Under the pieces are notes generated by a model that made no database searches, was not told where the DNA came from, and saw only the letters and a list, made by a program, of their open reading frames with translations. The position numbers and the translations under genes were made by a program. Below, piece by piece: positions 1 to 8,136 of a stretch of 13,883 nt of DNA. Numbering within the stretch: the first letter of the stretch is position 1; every line of letters starts with the position of its first letter. This stretch comes from an uncultured Phycisphaerales bacterium (GTDB taxonomy: Bacteria; Planctomycetota; Phycisphaerae; Phycisphaerales; SM1A02), in NCBI GenBank assembly GCA_946886375.1, contig CAMPIL010000053.1, positions 1 through 13,883 on the forward strand, given 5' to 3'.

Positions 1-578
1 GTGTAGGCGCGTGCCAGTTTGAGCGCATCGGCAACTCGCGTCGTTCCATGCGTGGGCAGGATGCCGTCAATCGCAGAAAGCAGTTGCTGCTTGGATGAGG
101 TGAAACGGCAGAGCACTTCGGCGCGGTCGGAAAACACGACCACCATCGCTTCGCCCGAGGAGCTGGCAAGCAATCCCCCGCCGTACATCGCCTCGATTTT
201 TTCCTTGGCGCGCCGCTTGGCCTCATCCAGTCGAGTGGCATCAGTCCCGGACGTGGTGACGTTCGCCGAGGTCATCGACGCGGAATTATCGATCAGGAAC
301 ACGGTCTTTCCGCCATGCTGTTCGCCGGCGTGAATCTGCGGCTGCATGACCGAAAACGCAAGCAGCAACAACGCCGCGAGTTGAAGGAATAGCAGCAGGC
401 TCTTGCGCAGTTTCTGAAACGGGGCGTTCGCGCGCAGGTCTTCGATGGACTTCTTCCACAACAGCGTGGTTGAAATCGCTTGCGGCCGGCGGCGCAATTT
501 GAGGAAATACAGCACGATCAGCGGCGGTATGACCGCAAGCGCCAGCAGCAATCCCGTGAATGGCGAGATCCAATTCAC
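1..578 (-). CDS. BatA-like membrane vWA protein, N-terminal part (runs off the left edge)
   Basis: Only the first 192 residues are in the window; the 3' end lies beyond position 1. The start is a GTG at 578-576 that overlaps the DUF58 stop codon by four bases (GTGA), with a G-rich stretch about eight bases upstream. Residues 6-26 form a membrane segment followed by KLRRRP, and residues 59-78 form a second one; this is the usual BatA/aerotolerance N-terminal layout. A vWA domain follows from about residue 91, with an intact metal-site motif DNSAS at 97-101 and a later GTTR at 178-181 that could give the third metal ligand. Family knowledge: such proteins are anchored in the inner membrane and work beside MoxR ATPases and DUF58 proteins. 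The order MoxR, DUF58, BatA-like is the classic one for this family. The cargo is unknown. The family call is firm; the full length and C-terminal domains cannot be seen. Confidence 0.87.
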   Translation of the reverse strand, partial: MNWISPFTGLLLALAVIPPLIVLYFLKLRRRPQAISTTLLWKKSIEDLRANAPFQKLRKSLLLFLQLAALLLLAFSVMQPQIHAGEQHGGKTVFLIDNSASMTSANVTTSGTDATRLDEAKRRAKEKIEAMYGGGLLASSSGEAMVVVFSDRAEVLCRFTSSKQQLLSAIDGILPTHGTTRVADALKLARAY

Positions 579-1504
579 TTCAACAACCCCCGCTTGCGAA
601 GATAGTCCATCAACAGAATCTGCATGTCGGTGGCGGTGTCGATGGTGAGGTGCATCATACCCCGCCGCACGCAGAAATCGCGCAACTTGCCGCAGTAGGC
701 GTTGAGGTTGTCTTTGTAGCGCTTGAGCAGCGCCGCGCTGACGGTTACTTCCGCCACGTCGTCGTCTTCAATGTCGGTCAGTCGCAGATCGCCTGCGAAC
801 CCGTGCTTGGCAGGGTCGACTTCCTCCGGCGAGAGAATCTGCAGACAGAATGTGTCATATCCGCCGCCGGAGAGATAACGCAGCCCCTTCTCATAGCCTT
901 CCTTGAACATGAAATCCGAGAGGATCACCATCACGCCTTTGCCTTGACGGGCCAATGCAACGGAGCGCATCGCGTCGCTGAACGCGCTGGCCCCTCCGAC
1001 TTCCAGGTCAAGCAGCCAGCGCCCGAGTTCCTGCGTCCGCCGGCGCCCGCGAAGGTTCGAGAGCGGTCTGACGCCTTCGGCATTGAAACCGTACACTGTC
1101 ACGCGGTTGTGGTTGGCCAGTCCGATGTATCCCAGCGCCATCGCCAATCGCTGGCAAAAGACAAACTTGTTGGGATTGCCCCAGTTCATTGAGGCGCTGG
1201 AGTCGACCGCGAGCACCAGCGAGAGGTCTTCCTCCTCGATGAACATCTTGAGGAAGAGTTTGTCCAGCCGCGCGTAGATGTTCCAGTCCACGAACCGCAG
1301 GTCATCGCCGTGGACATAGTGGCGGTAGTCAGCGAACTCCACGCTGATGCCGCGCTTCTTGCTGCGGCGCTCGCCCTGCAGTTTGCCTGCGAAGATCTTG
1401 CGCGACATCACGTCGACCTGGTCGAGTTTGGCCATCAGGTCGCTGTCTAGCAGTTCATCGATTCGCGTGGGCCGCTGTGAAGTTGTTGCGCCGAAGGTTG
1501 GCAT
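575..1504 (-). CDS. DUF58 family protein with vWA fold
   Basis: A 309-residue protein with the DUF58 signature: residues 52-75 contain GISVEFADYRHY, then GDDLRFVDW, and lead into a vWA core whose metal-binding motif DSSAS is at 101-105. There is no signal peptide or clear membrane segment, so it is probably cytoplasmic or peripheral to the membrane. Length is normal for the short, membrane-free DUF58 type. Family knowledge: DUF58 proteins are encoded next to MoxR AAA+ ATPases and vWA proteins and are thought to be partners or adaptors of the ATPase; the biochemical role is not settled. It starts 40 bases after the MoxR stop, with only a weak ribosome site (GAGTG), and its stop overlaps the next gene by four bases. 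The vWA metal ligands look complete, so metal-dependent partner binding is plausible. The family call is very secure; the substrate is not known. Confidence 0.95.
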   Translation of the reverse strand: MPTFGATTSQRPTRIDELLDSDLMAKLDQVDVMSRKIFAGKLQGERRSKKRGISVEFADYRHYVHGDDLRFVDWNIYARLDKLFLKMFIEEEDLSLVLAVDSSASMNWGNPNKFVFCQRLAMALGYIGLANHNRVTVYGFNAEGVRPLSNLRGRRRTQELGRWLLDLEVGGASAFSDAMRSVALARQGKGVMVILSDFMFKEGYEKGLRYLSGGGYDTFCLQILSPEEVDPAKHGFAGDLRLTDIEDDDVAEVTVSAALLKRYKDNLNAYCGKLRDFCVRRGMMHLTIDTATDMQILLMDYLRKRGLLK

Positions 1505-1544
1505 GGTTCACTCAAATCCCGGCTGTGAACTGCATCCGGAAATT

Positions 1545-2615
1545 TCAATCCATCTCGTGTGGAACGTGCTCGATGAGGCGTTGAATGATGGCGTCGGTAG
1601 TGACGCCGTCGGCCTCGGCCTCGAAACTGCGGATGATGCGGTGCCGCAACGCCGATGGTGCAATATCGAAAATATCCTTGAACGCGACATTGTATCGCCC
1701 ATCGACCAATGCCTTGACCTTGGCCGCCATGATGAGCGATTGTGCCCCGCGCGGACTGACCCCCACGCGGATGTACCGGGCCGTCTGCTCAATGCCATGG
1801 TCGTCATTTCCCGGGTGCGTCGCCAGCACGAGCCGGACGGCGAAATCCTGGACGTGCGGCGCAACGACGATCCGCCGGGCCAGTCGCTGCGCCTGCGTGA
1901 TGTATGCGCCGTCAATGATGGGCTTGACGACCGCCTCCACATCCTTCGTCGTGCGGCTGATGATCTGGTTCATCTCGCCCTGCGTGGCGTACGGCACGAC
2001 GATCTTGAAGATGAACCGGTCCAGTTGCGCCTCGGGCAGCGGATAGGTCCCCTCCTGCTCGATCGGATTCTGCGTCGCCATCACGAGGAATGGCAACGCA
2101 AGTTTGTGCGTGCGCCCGCCGGCGGTCACGGACTTTTCCTGCATCGCTTCCAGAAGCGCGGATTGGCTCTTGGGCGTGGCGCGATTGATTTCGTCCGCAA
2201 GGATCAACTGGTGAAAGATCGGACCGGGCTTGAAGTCAAAACTCCGCCGGCCAGTGGCTTGATCCTCAATCACGATGCTCGTGCCGGTGATGTCCGCCGG
2301 CATGAGGTCTGGCGTGAATTGAATGCGGCTGAACGGAAGTTTCAACACGCGACTGAGCGTGCGCACCAGCAGCGTCTTGCCCAGACCCGGCACGCCTTCC
2401 AGCAGCACGTGGCCGTCGGCGAACAACGCGATCAACGTCAAGTCAACGATCTCATTCTGGCCGACGATTGCCTTGCCGACTTCCGCGCGCAGCCGCGCGA
2501 ACACTTCGCGAAACGCAGCGCAGGCGCGCTTGACGGATTCGACATCCTCCAAGGCCAGGTCCAATGCGGGCAGGTTTGATGCTGTCGCAGTAGATTCCAT
2601 CGCTGCTTCAGGCAT
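1545..2615 (-). CDS. MoxR-family AAA+ ATPase
   Basis: A 356-residue AAA+ ATPase of the MoxR family. Walker A is GVPGLGKT at 74-81, Walker B is LILADE at 137-142, sensor-1 is ATQNP at 180-184, and the family stretch EGTYPLPEAQLDRF lies at 188-201. The C-terminal lid domain contains the family motif GVSPRGAQSL. The ATG at 2615 is chosen because it overlaps the upstream stop by eight bases (ATGCCTGA) with an AGGG eight bases before it. The frame is open much further upstream, but that part lies over the previous gene and has no MoxR similarity. An ATG at 2600 is a possible alternative start. Family knowledge: MoxR ATPases act as chaperone-like remodellers with vWA-domain partners, helping cofactor insertion or complex assembly. 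Three vWA-fold proteins flank this one, so they are its likely partners. Nothing in the sequence reveals the client. Confidence 0.95.
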   Translation of the reverse strand: MPEAAMESTATASNLPALDLALEDVESVKRACAAFREVFARLRAEVGKAIVGQNEIVDLTLIALFADGHVLLEGVPGLGKTLLVRTLSRVLKLPFSRIQFTPDLMPADITGTSIVIEDQATGRRSFDFKPGPIFHQLILADEINRATPKSQSALLEAMQEKSVTAGGRTHKLALPFLVMATQNPIEQEGTYPLPEAQLDRFIFKIVVPYATQGEMNQIISRTTKDVEAVVKPIIDGAYITQAQRLARRIVVAPHVQDFAVRLVLATHPGNDDHGIEQTARYIRVGVSPRGAQSLIMAAKVKALVDGRYNVAFKDIFDIAPSALRHRIIRSFEAEADGVTTDAIIQRLIEHVPHEMD

Positions 2616-5600
2616 TCGGTTTACCCTGCGTTGGGCCGCCGGCGCCGTCATCGTCCTGGCCTCGCGCGCGACGCTTTGCAGCAAGCAATCGAGAGGTGTA
2701 ATCGCCTTCTTCGCCCGGCGGCGGCGCGGCAGCACCTGGCTTCTTCGATTCAGGCTGAAAAGCTGGTCGCATGTCCGTGGGAATCTGCGATGCCACATCG
2801 ATGGCGGTCTTGGCGTCCTGCTCGGAGGCTTCGAACCGCGCCTTTCGGTCCGGCGCGGCGAACTTCGGCTTCTCTTCGGTCTTGCGATGCGCCACCTGCG
2901 ACTTGGCACGCTTCCAGGCCGCCACGGTGTCAGTGGAACTGTCGGCACGCCGGCCGACCGCTCGCCCCGCCAGCGCCGCGATCCATTTGGGATCGAGCGA
3001 AAGTCGCCGCGCCGCGACATCGAAGACAAACAGAGCCGCTGCGATCATCGCCAGAATGTCCCAGATTTCCTTGGGACTCTTGGGCACCTCGAGTTTTTCG
3101 CGCTCGAATAACTGCATTGTTTCAGCCGACCCCGCAACCAGTTCCCGGCCGTTGGTTTGCTTGGCCAAGTCCTTCAAGAGCGCAGCGTTATGTCGCACAT
3201 CGCGAAACTCGCGCGAGTAGGGTATCGTCACCGCCGCCTGCAGGTTGCCGCGCCCAGCGCCATCGCCGGAGCCGGTCGAGTAGTTGATGTTGACCAAGTA
3301 CGCGCCTGCGTCGTTGGTGCGGAATTCACCGCGGTATTTGCCGGGGCCGGTTTGCTGCAACGAAAGCGGCGCGGCTTCGCCCTCGGGCCCCAGCACCACG
3401 GCGCTGGTCTGGAGAAAATTGAGAAACGCGGCGTTTGCATCCAGCGCTTCGACCTCCACCACTGCCCGATCGCCTTCCTGCCGCGTGTTGACGATCAGGT
3501 TCGCGGGCGAACTCGGCCGCATCACCCAGCGAACCGACTGCTCCCAGAACGCGCGGAACTGCTCCCAGCTCACCCACTGCGATCCCCAGCGTCCCGACAC
3601 GTCGGATGTGTAGGCGATCGACTTGCCCAGCCCATAATTCCAGTACGCATAGATCGGATCGGTGCCGTCGCTGGTCTTGTTCACGATCGGCGTCTGGGCC
3701 AGGCCCTGGCGCGGAGCAGTGAGGACGTAGCCCTGAATCATGGGCACCGAAGCATATCCTTCCGTCGGTCCGGGCAACTGACTGGCGACGACCGGCTGAA
3801 AGTCGTCTTCCTGAATGAGCGACCGCGAGACGACCTGTGCTTCCTTGATGAAAATCTGCGGCAGGTTCTTGGGATTCGTGATGTTGTAGAAACGACCTCC
3901 GGTGACATTGGCCGTGTTCTTCATCGACGCGTTGTCACTGGGGCTGCCGTGACCGGCGACCATCACCGTTGTCACGGTGATCTTGCTGGAAACATACTTG
4001 TTCAGGAGCCCAGCGGTCGGCGCCTGTGGATCGCCGTCAGAGATGATGATGGCGTGACGCTGCCCGGCCCGCACGGACATGAGCCCGTTGTAGGACAACT
4101 GCATCGACGCCTCAAAGTCAGGCATGTCGCCCACAATCATCTTCTTCGCGGCGCTGATGGGCACGGACTTATCGCCAGCGAGCGTCATGGGCAACGCCCA
4201 CGATGCGCCGTTGATGTTCGCGCCTCCACCGGCCCAGTTGAACACGCAGATGCCGACGTAATCGAGGCTGCTCAGCGCATTGATTGCAGAAATCGCGACC
4301 TGCTGGCCCCAATAGTTGCCCTGCGGCATTTCGCAGGAGTGCATGACAAGGGCGAGCGCGCCGCGCATCTGTTGACGAGTCTCGGGCGGATCGAGTTTCA
4401 CGGGAAGCACTTTGGAAACTTCCGAATCGATCCAACCGCCCGCGCCAAAGGAATCGGGGCCGCCCAGCATCACCAACCCGCCGCCCAGATCGTGAACGTA
4501 GGCATGCAGAATCCGGTCCTGCTGGTCGTCAAATGCGTGCCGCGGAATGTTCGCCATGATCACCGCGTCATAGCCCGCCAGCATCACGGCGCTGGTGACA
4601 TCGCTTGGGCTGCGCACATCCACAGCGATGCGAGCTTGGTTCAACGCACGCGCGAGATACTCTGATTCCACTGCGCCGTCATCCACGATCAGTACCTTGC
4701 CTTCGCCGCTGACGAAGGTCACAGCCACCGCGGAGTTGTTGCGATCCACGCCGTCGTCCGCGGGGTTGTCAGGCTCAAACGCCGCATCAAACTGCATCGG
4801 CCCGGACACGTCCATCTTCAGCGTCACTGGAAACACCATCGCCGGACCGGCCTTCAGTTGCACGCGCATGCCGTCACCTTCGGTGTCCGGATCGAGGTCG
4901 ATCGGCTGGCCGTTCATCTTCAAATGAAGCGTGCCCGGGGCGTCGTTCTGTGCCCGCAGCGCAAGTTTCACGTTGACGGTCTGACCTTTTCGTGCGCGGG
5001 CCGGGGCGATGATGCGCTCGAAGATCACCTCTTTGTTGTGCTCATATTCCAGGATGAACACATCAATGGGAATGTTGTTGGCCTTGGCGATTTCCGCAGC
5101 GCTCAGCACCGACTCCATCGTCTCGTTGCCGTCTGATGCCAGCACAACGCGGTTGGCTGTGTCGTTGGGCATGATGGCCAGGGCGGTGCGCAGCCCTGCC
5201 GCCAGGTTGGTGGCGGTGAGATCGCCTTCATCAGAACCCGCTGTGACTGCGGAATAACTGTCGGGCATGGCGACGATATTGGCGTCCTTGGCGACGGTGA
5301 TGACTGCGACGCGATCTTCCCGGTTCTTCTTCGCATCAACCGCCTTGCGAAGGAAATCCAGCGATGAAGATTTCAAGGGCAGCGGAACCGACTGGCTGCG
5401 GTCCAGCAGAATCGTCACCGTCACGCCTTCGCCGCGCTTCTCCCAAATTGGATGCGCCAGCGCCGTCGCCAACAGCACGATCACGATGACGCGCAGAGCG
5501 AACGTGGTGGTGGCCTTGCCGCGCGACTGCCCGCCGATGGATCGCCTGGCCATGAAAAAGCATGGAACGATCAGCGCCAGCAAGACGAGCCATATTGGCT

Positions 5601-5619
5601 TATCGAATTGGATGGGCAT
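2608..5619 (-). CDS. Large membrane vWA protein with GATase1-like domain
   Basis: A 1003-residue membrane protein. Two N-terminal membrane segments (about 8-24 and 41-58) are followed by a vWA domain with intact metal motif DRSQS (73-77) and ASDGNE at 161-166. A glutamine-amidotransferase-like fold follows at about 308-410, including VMLGGPDSFGAGGW. A second vWA-like region at about 420-595 keeps AIIISDGDPQAP but has HSCEM (427-431) where DxSxS is expected. A beta-rich region (about 600-800), a third membrane segment (852-871) and a basic cytoplasmic tail to 1003 complete it. The topology places residues 60-850 outside the inner membrane. The GATase-like fold shows no nucleophile cysteine at its GGP elbow, so it is probably structural. 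Proteins of this layout are common in planctomycetes beside MoxR and DUF58 genes; their function is unproven. The gene starts 21 bases after the upstream stop with a weak ribosome site, and ends inside the MoxR start. Confidence 0.92.
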   Translation of the reverse strand: MPIQFDKPIWLVLLALIVPCFFMARRSIGGQSRGKATTTFALRVIVIVLLATALAHPIWEKRGEGVTVTILLDRSQSVPLPLKSSSLDFLRKAVDAKKNREDRVAVITVAKDANIVAMPDSYSAVTAGSDEGDLTATNLAAGLRTALAIMPNDTANRVVLASDGNETMESVLSAAEIAKANNIPIDVFILEYEHNKEVIFERIIAPARARKGQTVNVKLALRAQNDAPGTLHLKMNGQPIDLDPDTEGDGMRVQLKAGPAMVFPVTLKMDVSGPMQFDAAFEPDNPADDGVDRNNSAVAVTFVSGEGKVLIVDDGAVESEYLARALNQARIAVDVRSPSDVTSAVMLAGYDAVIMANIPRHAFDDQQDRILHAYVHDLGGGLVMLGGPDSFGAGGWIDSEVSKVLPVKLDPPETRQQMRGALALVMHSCEMPQGNYWGQQVAISAINALSSLDYVGICVFNWAGGGANINGASWALPMTLAGDKSVPISAAKKMIVGDMPDFEASMQLSYNGLMSVRAGQRHAIIISDGDPQAPTAGLLNKYVSSKITVTTVMVAGHGSPSDNASMKNTANVTGGRFYNITNPKNLPQIFIKEAQVVSRSLIQEDDFQPVVASQLPGPTEGYASVPMIQGYVLTAPRQGLAQTPIVNKTSDGTDPIYAYWNYGLGKSIAYTSDVSGRWGSQWVSWEQFRAFWEQSVRWVMRPSSPANLIVNTRQEGDRAVVEVEALDANAAFLNFLQTSAVVLGPEGEAAPLSLQQTGPGKYRGEFRTNDAGAYLVNINYSTGSGDGAGRGNLQAAVTIPYSREFRDVRHNAALLKDLAKQTNGRELVAGSAETMQLFEREKLEVPKSPKEIWDILAMIAAALFVFDVAARRLSLDPKWIAALAGRAVGRRADSSTDTVAAWKRAKSQVAHRKTEEKPKFAAPDRKARFEASEQDAKTAIDVASQIPTDMRPAFQPESKKPGAAAPPPGEEGDYTSRLLAAKRRARGQDDDGAGGPTQGKPNA

Positions 5620-5640
5620 GGCGGCTCACGATCGACTGCA

Positions 5641-8136
5641 TTAGGGACTACGAATCACCTGCACGCGATTGTTCCCGGAATCCAGAACGAAGACGCGGTC
5701 CTGTGCGCCGGCAACCGCCCAAGGATACTGCAATTCGCCCGGTCCACGGCCGATGGTTCCAAAGATTCCCAGGCTGTTCCCGGCTTGATCGAACCGCTGC
5801 AGTCGATTGTTGCCGAACTCCGCCACCATCAGCGTGCCGTCGGCAAGCATGGCCAGGCCGTAGGGATAGGTCAGTTCTCCCGCCGCCCGCCCCGGTTTAC
5901 CGAAACTCCGAAGGAAATGGCCATCGGGATCGAACACGTCAATGCGATGATTGCACGCGTCTGCGATGAACAATTCGGTCTGTTCGCGATTGAACGTCAT
6001 GGATTGCGGCCTGCTGAATTGTCCGGGCTCACTGCCCATTGAGCCAAACTGAAAGATGAATCTGCCGCTGGAATCAAACACCTGCACGCGATCGTTCCCA
6101 CCATATTCCGAAACGTACAGCCGCCCTTGCGGCCCAAAGGCGACATCGGTGGTGTAAATGAACTGGCCCGGTTCGCGCCCGTATTCGCCGAAGCGCATGA
6201 TCTCGTTGCCATCGGGGTCGTAGGCGATCACGCGGAAATAGTGGGTATCGGGGACGAAGACAGTTCCATCGGGCGCGATGCTGATGCCGGTGGGTTTGCC
6301 GTTGGAATGTTCGGGCATGCGCCATTGCATTTGCGGGCGGCAATCGAAGCCGAATCTCTGCACGCGAGCTTGCTTATCCACCACATAGATGTATTCGCGG
6401 GCGAAGTCCACATCTATGGCTCGCGGATAAGCGAACTGGCCCAGCGCGGTTCCCGCGACGCCAAAGACGTTAAGCGGTTCGAGTGACTGCGGCTGATTCG
6501 GGTCATCAGGCGTGCAGCCGCCGAGCGCCATCGCCAATCCGCAGATGAACGTGGCCGCACAGCGCATGGTCGCGGCTCCGGACCATTGACGAAGACGCCA
6601 TGCGACCGCGACAACCGCTGCGGCAGCAATGGCGGCGGCAATCATGCCCAGCGTTGCAACCATTACCGTTTGCGGCCGCTGGTAGTGCATGTCGTTCAGC
6701 AGGGTGAGCGAAAGCGGACCCGCGCCGCTGGCGTGGGGCGGATTGACCGAGGCAGTGACGGGAATTTCGCCGAGGGCAAACACGAACACAATCGCAAACG
6801 CAGCCGCGCCGCCGGCAAGCATCCTTGGCCAGGATGATTCGATCTGCCCGAGGAGCGATCGCACGCCATCGAGTCTTCGCAGATCTGAAAGTTGGTGCGG
6901 CTCGCGCAGCGCGATCCACCGACCCATCAACGCCGCTACAAACCCGAAACTCGCCAGATGCCCGATGATCAGGATCGCGGGATTGTTGTAGATCCATTCG
7001 GAAAGCGGCGTGTTGAACGCAGCCCGAAGCCCAGCGCCGATGACCGTGCCCGGCACGAGCGCTGCGATGAGCCAGCCAATCGCCGCGATCGTCGCACTGT
7101 CCCGCACCAATCTTCGATGATCCTGCCACGCCATCGCAAGCCCGCACGCGACCAGGGCCGCGATGACTCCGGAGCAGATCGCATACAGCACGGTATTGAG
7201 CACGCTCCAGCGATAGAGCGTGTAGAACTCGATGAATGCGGAGTGGCTGACATCGTTCACCAGCATGGCGCGGGTGAAGAGCGCAAGCGGCAGCAGCACC
7301 GTGGCGCACCAGAACGCGGACGTCATTGCGACCGTCACTCCCGCTGCCGGCCGCACGCGTGTCGCGACCTCGCGCGGTCGATTGGCCAGCAACATCCACA
7401 CTGCACAAGCGCCTGCACCGGCGACCAGGAGTGCAGGGCTGCCGGCAATCAGCACATCTTTCACATTCGCACCCAGCGCGGCTGCAGCACGAAGTTCGTT
7501 GGCGAAAGTGAAGACCTCCGAAAGATCAAAGCACGTCGTGTTGGCCAATGTCACAAGAAACACCAGCAGAGCACCAACGGCAAGGCCACGAAGGTCGGTC
7601 CGCAGACTGTCCCAGGTCCGATAGAGAGGTCCAGCGCCATCCAGGAGTAGCAATTCGCTGCGCTGTGCAGGCGTGTTGGCAACGCTCCCCGCCACGCACC
7701 AACTCACCAGAGGCCAAGACCAGCACACCAATCCGATGTACAGCGTGGCATGGCGGGCCAGTTGCATGTGGTGGTTCGCCACGATCCACCGGTACACCGC
7801 ACCCTCGGACGGCCAACTCTGCCACCACGCATAGAACACGACGTACGCGGGAAGGCAAATCGGCACGAGAAACAAGATTGCCAGCGGCACGAACCCGCCA
7901 CGGTGCAACGCCTTGCCCAGCACGCGCCCCGGCGCCCATCCCACCATGACCGCGCCCAGCGCCACCGCGCCCGCCCATGCCACGCTCGTGATCAGAAGTT
8001 GGGTGGATGATCTGAATTCGACGTCACTTCGCGTTTGCGTCGCCAACCCTGCGAGTGCGGCCGAGACCGGATACGCCACAGCGATCACCCACGCGACAAG
8101 TGCGATCATCGGCAGAAGCCAGCCGCTACGACTCAT
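5641..8136 (-). CDS. ABC transporter permease fused to six-blade NHL propeller
   Basis: An 831-residue fusion. Residues 1-515 resemble a two-lobed iron(III)-type (FbpB-like) permease with about twelve membrane segments (first at 7-30, last at 491-513). The coupling loops carry LLLDGAGPL near 163-171 and RRLDGVRSL near 420-428, where the permease normally docks its ATPase. Residues 524-541 then look like a lipoprotein signal peptide: Met-Arg, a hydrophobic run, and LGGC with Cys at 541. Residues 556-831 hold six NHL repeats, each with an FG.xG..PG.. lead-in and a DxxNxRVQVF-type strand, so a six-blade propeller. The start at 8136 overlaps the binding-protein gene by 11 bases and has a good ribosome site (AGGAG, about nine bases upstream). 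In the fusion the propeller should be periplasmic. NHL propellers usually bind proteins or other ligands; this one's ligand is unknown. The permease substrate is also uncertain. An alternative is two genes separated by a lost stop codon. Confidence 0.9.
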   Translation of the reverse strand: MSRSGWLLPMIALVAWVIAVAYPVSAALAGLATQTRSDVEFRSSTQLLITSVAWAGAVALGAVMVGWAPGRVLGKALHRGGFVPLAILFLVPICLPAYVVFYAWWQSWPSEGAVYRWIVANHHMQLARHATLYIGLVCWSWPLVSWCVAGSVANTPAQRSELLLLDGAGPLYRTWDSLRTDLRGLAVGALLVFLVTLANTTCFDLSEVFTFANELRAAAALGANVKDVLIAGSPALLVAGAGACAVWMLLANRPREVATRVRPAAGVTVAMTSAFWCATVLLPLALFTRAMLVNDVSHSAFIEFYTLYRWSVLNTVLYAICSGVIAALVACGLAMAWQDHRRLVRDSATIAAIGWLIAALVPGTVIGAGLRAAFNTPLSEWIYNNPAILIIGHLASFGFVAALMGRWIALREPHQLSDLRRLDGVRSLLGQIESSWPRMLAGGAAAFAIVFVFALGEIPVTASVNPPHASGAGPLSLTLLNDMHYQRPQTVMVATLGMIAAAIAAAAVVAVAWRLRQWSGAATMRCAATFICGLAMALGGCTPDDPNQPQSLEPLNVFGVAGTALGQFAYPRAIDVDFAREYIYVVDKQARVQRFGFDCRPQMQWRMPEHSNGKPTGISIAPDGTVFVPDTHYFRVIAYDPDGNEIMRFGEYGREPGQFIYTTDVAFGPQGRLYVSEYGGNDRVQVFDSSGRFIFQFGSMGSEPGQFSRPQSMTFNREQTELFIADACNHRIDVFDPDGHFLRSFGKPGRAAGELTYPYGLAMLADGTLMVAEFGNNRLQRFDQAGNSLGIFGTIGRGPGELQYPWAVAGAQDRVFVLDSGNNRVQVIRSP
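6567..6579 (-). promoter_or_regulatory. Candidate internal ribosome site and ATG for a stand-alone NHL lipoprotein
   Basis: Inside the fusion gene, GGAG at 6579-6576 lies eight bases before an in-frame ATG at 6567-6565 (residue 524). The codons after it encode a lipoprotein-like signal peptide ending in LGGC. If used, this start would give a separate 308-residue NHL lipoprotein as well as, or instead of, the fused protein. The positions are seen directly; its use is an inference. Confidence 0.4.

Noticed and set aside
1347..2579. A 410-codon plus-strand open frame.
   Set aside because: It is antisense to the DUF58 and MoxR genes, both of which have complete family motifs on the minus strand.
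2616..3029. N-terminal extension of the MoxR frame.
   Set aside because: The extra 138 codons overlap the 3' end of the vWA/GATase gene, have Arg/Ser-rich shadow-like composition, and would make MoxR far longer than its family. The start at 2615 fits the overlap and family length.
3157..4665. A 502-codon plus-strand open frame.
   Set aside because: It lies entirely opposite the large vWA/GATase gene and its translation is rich in Arg and His with no domain, as expected of a codon shadow.
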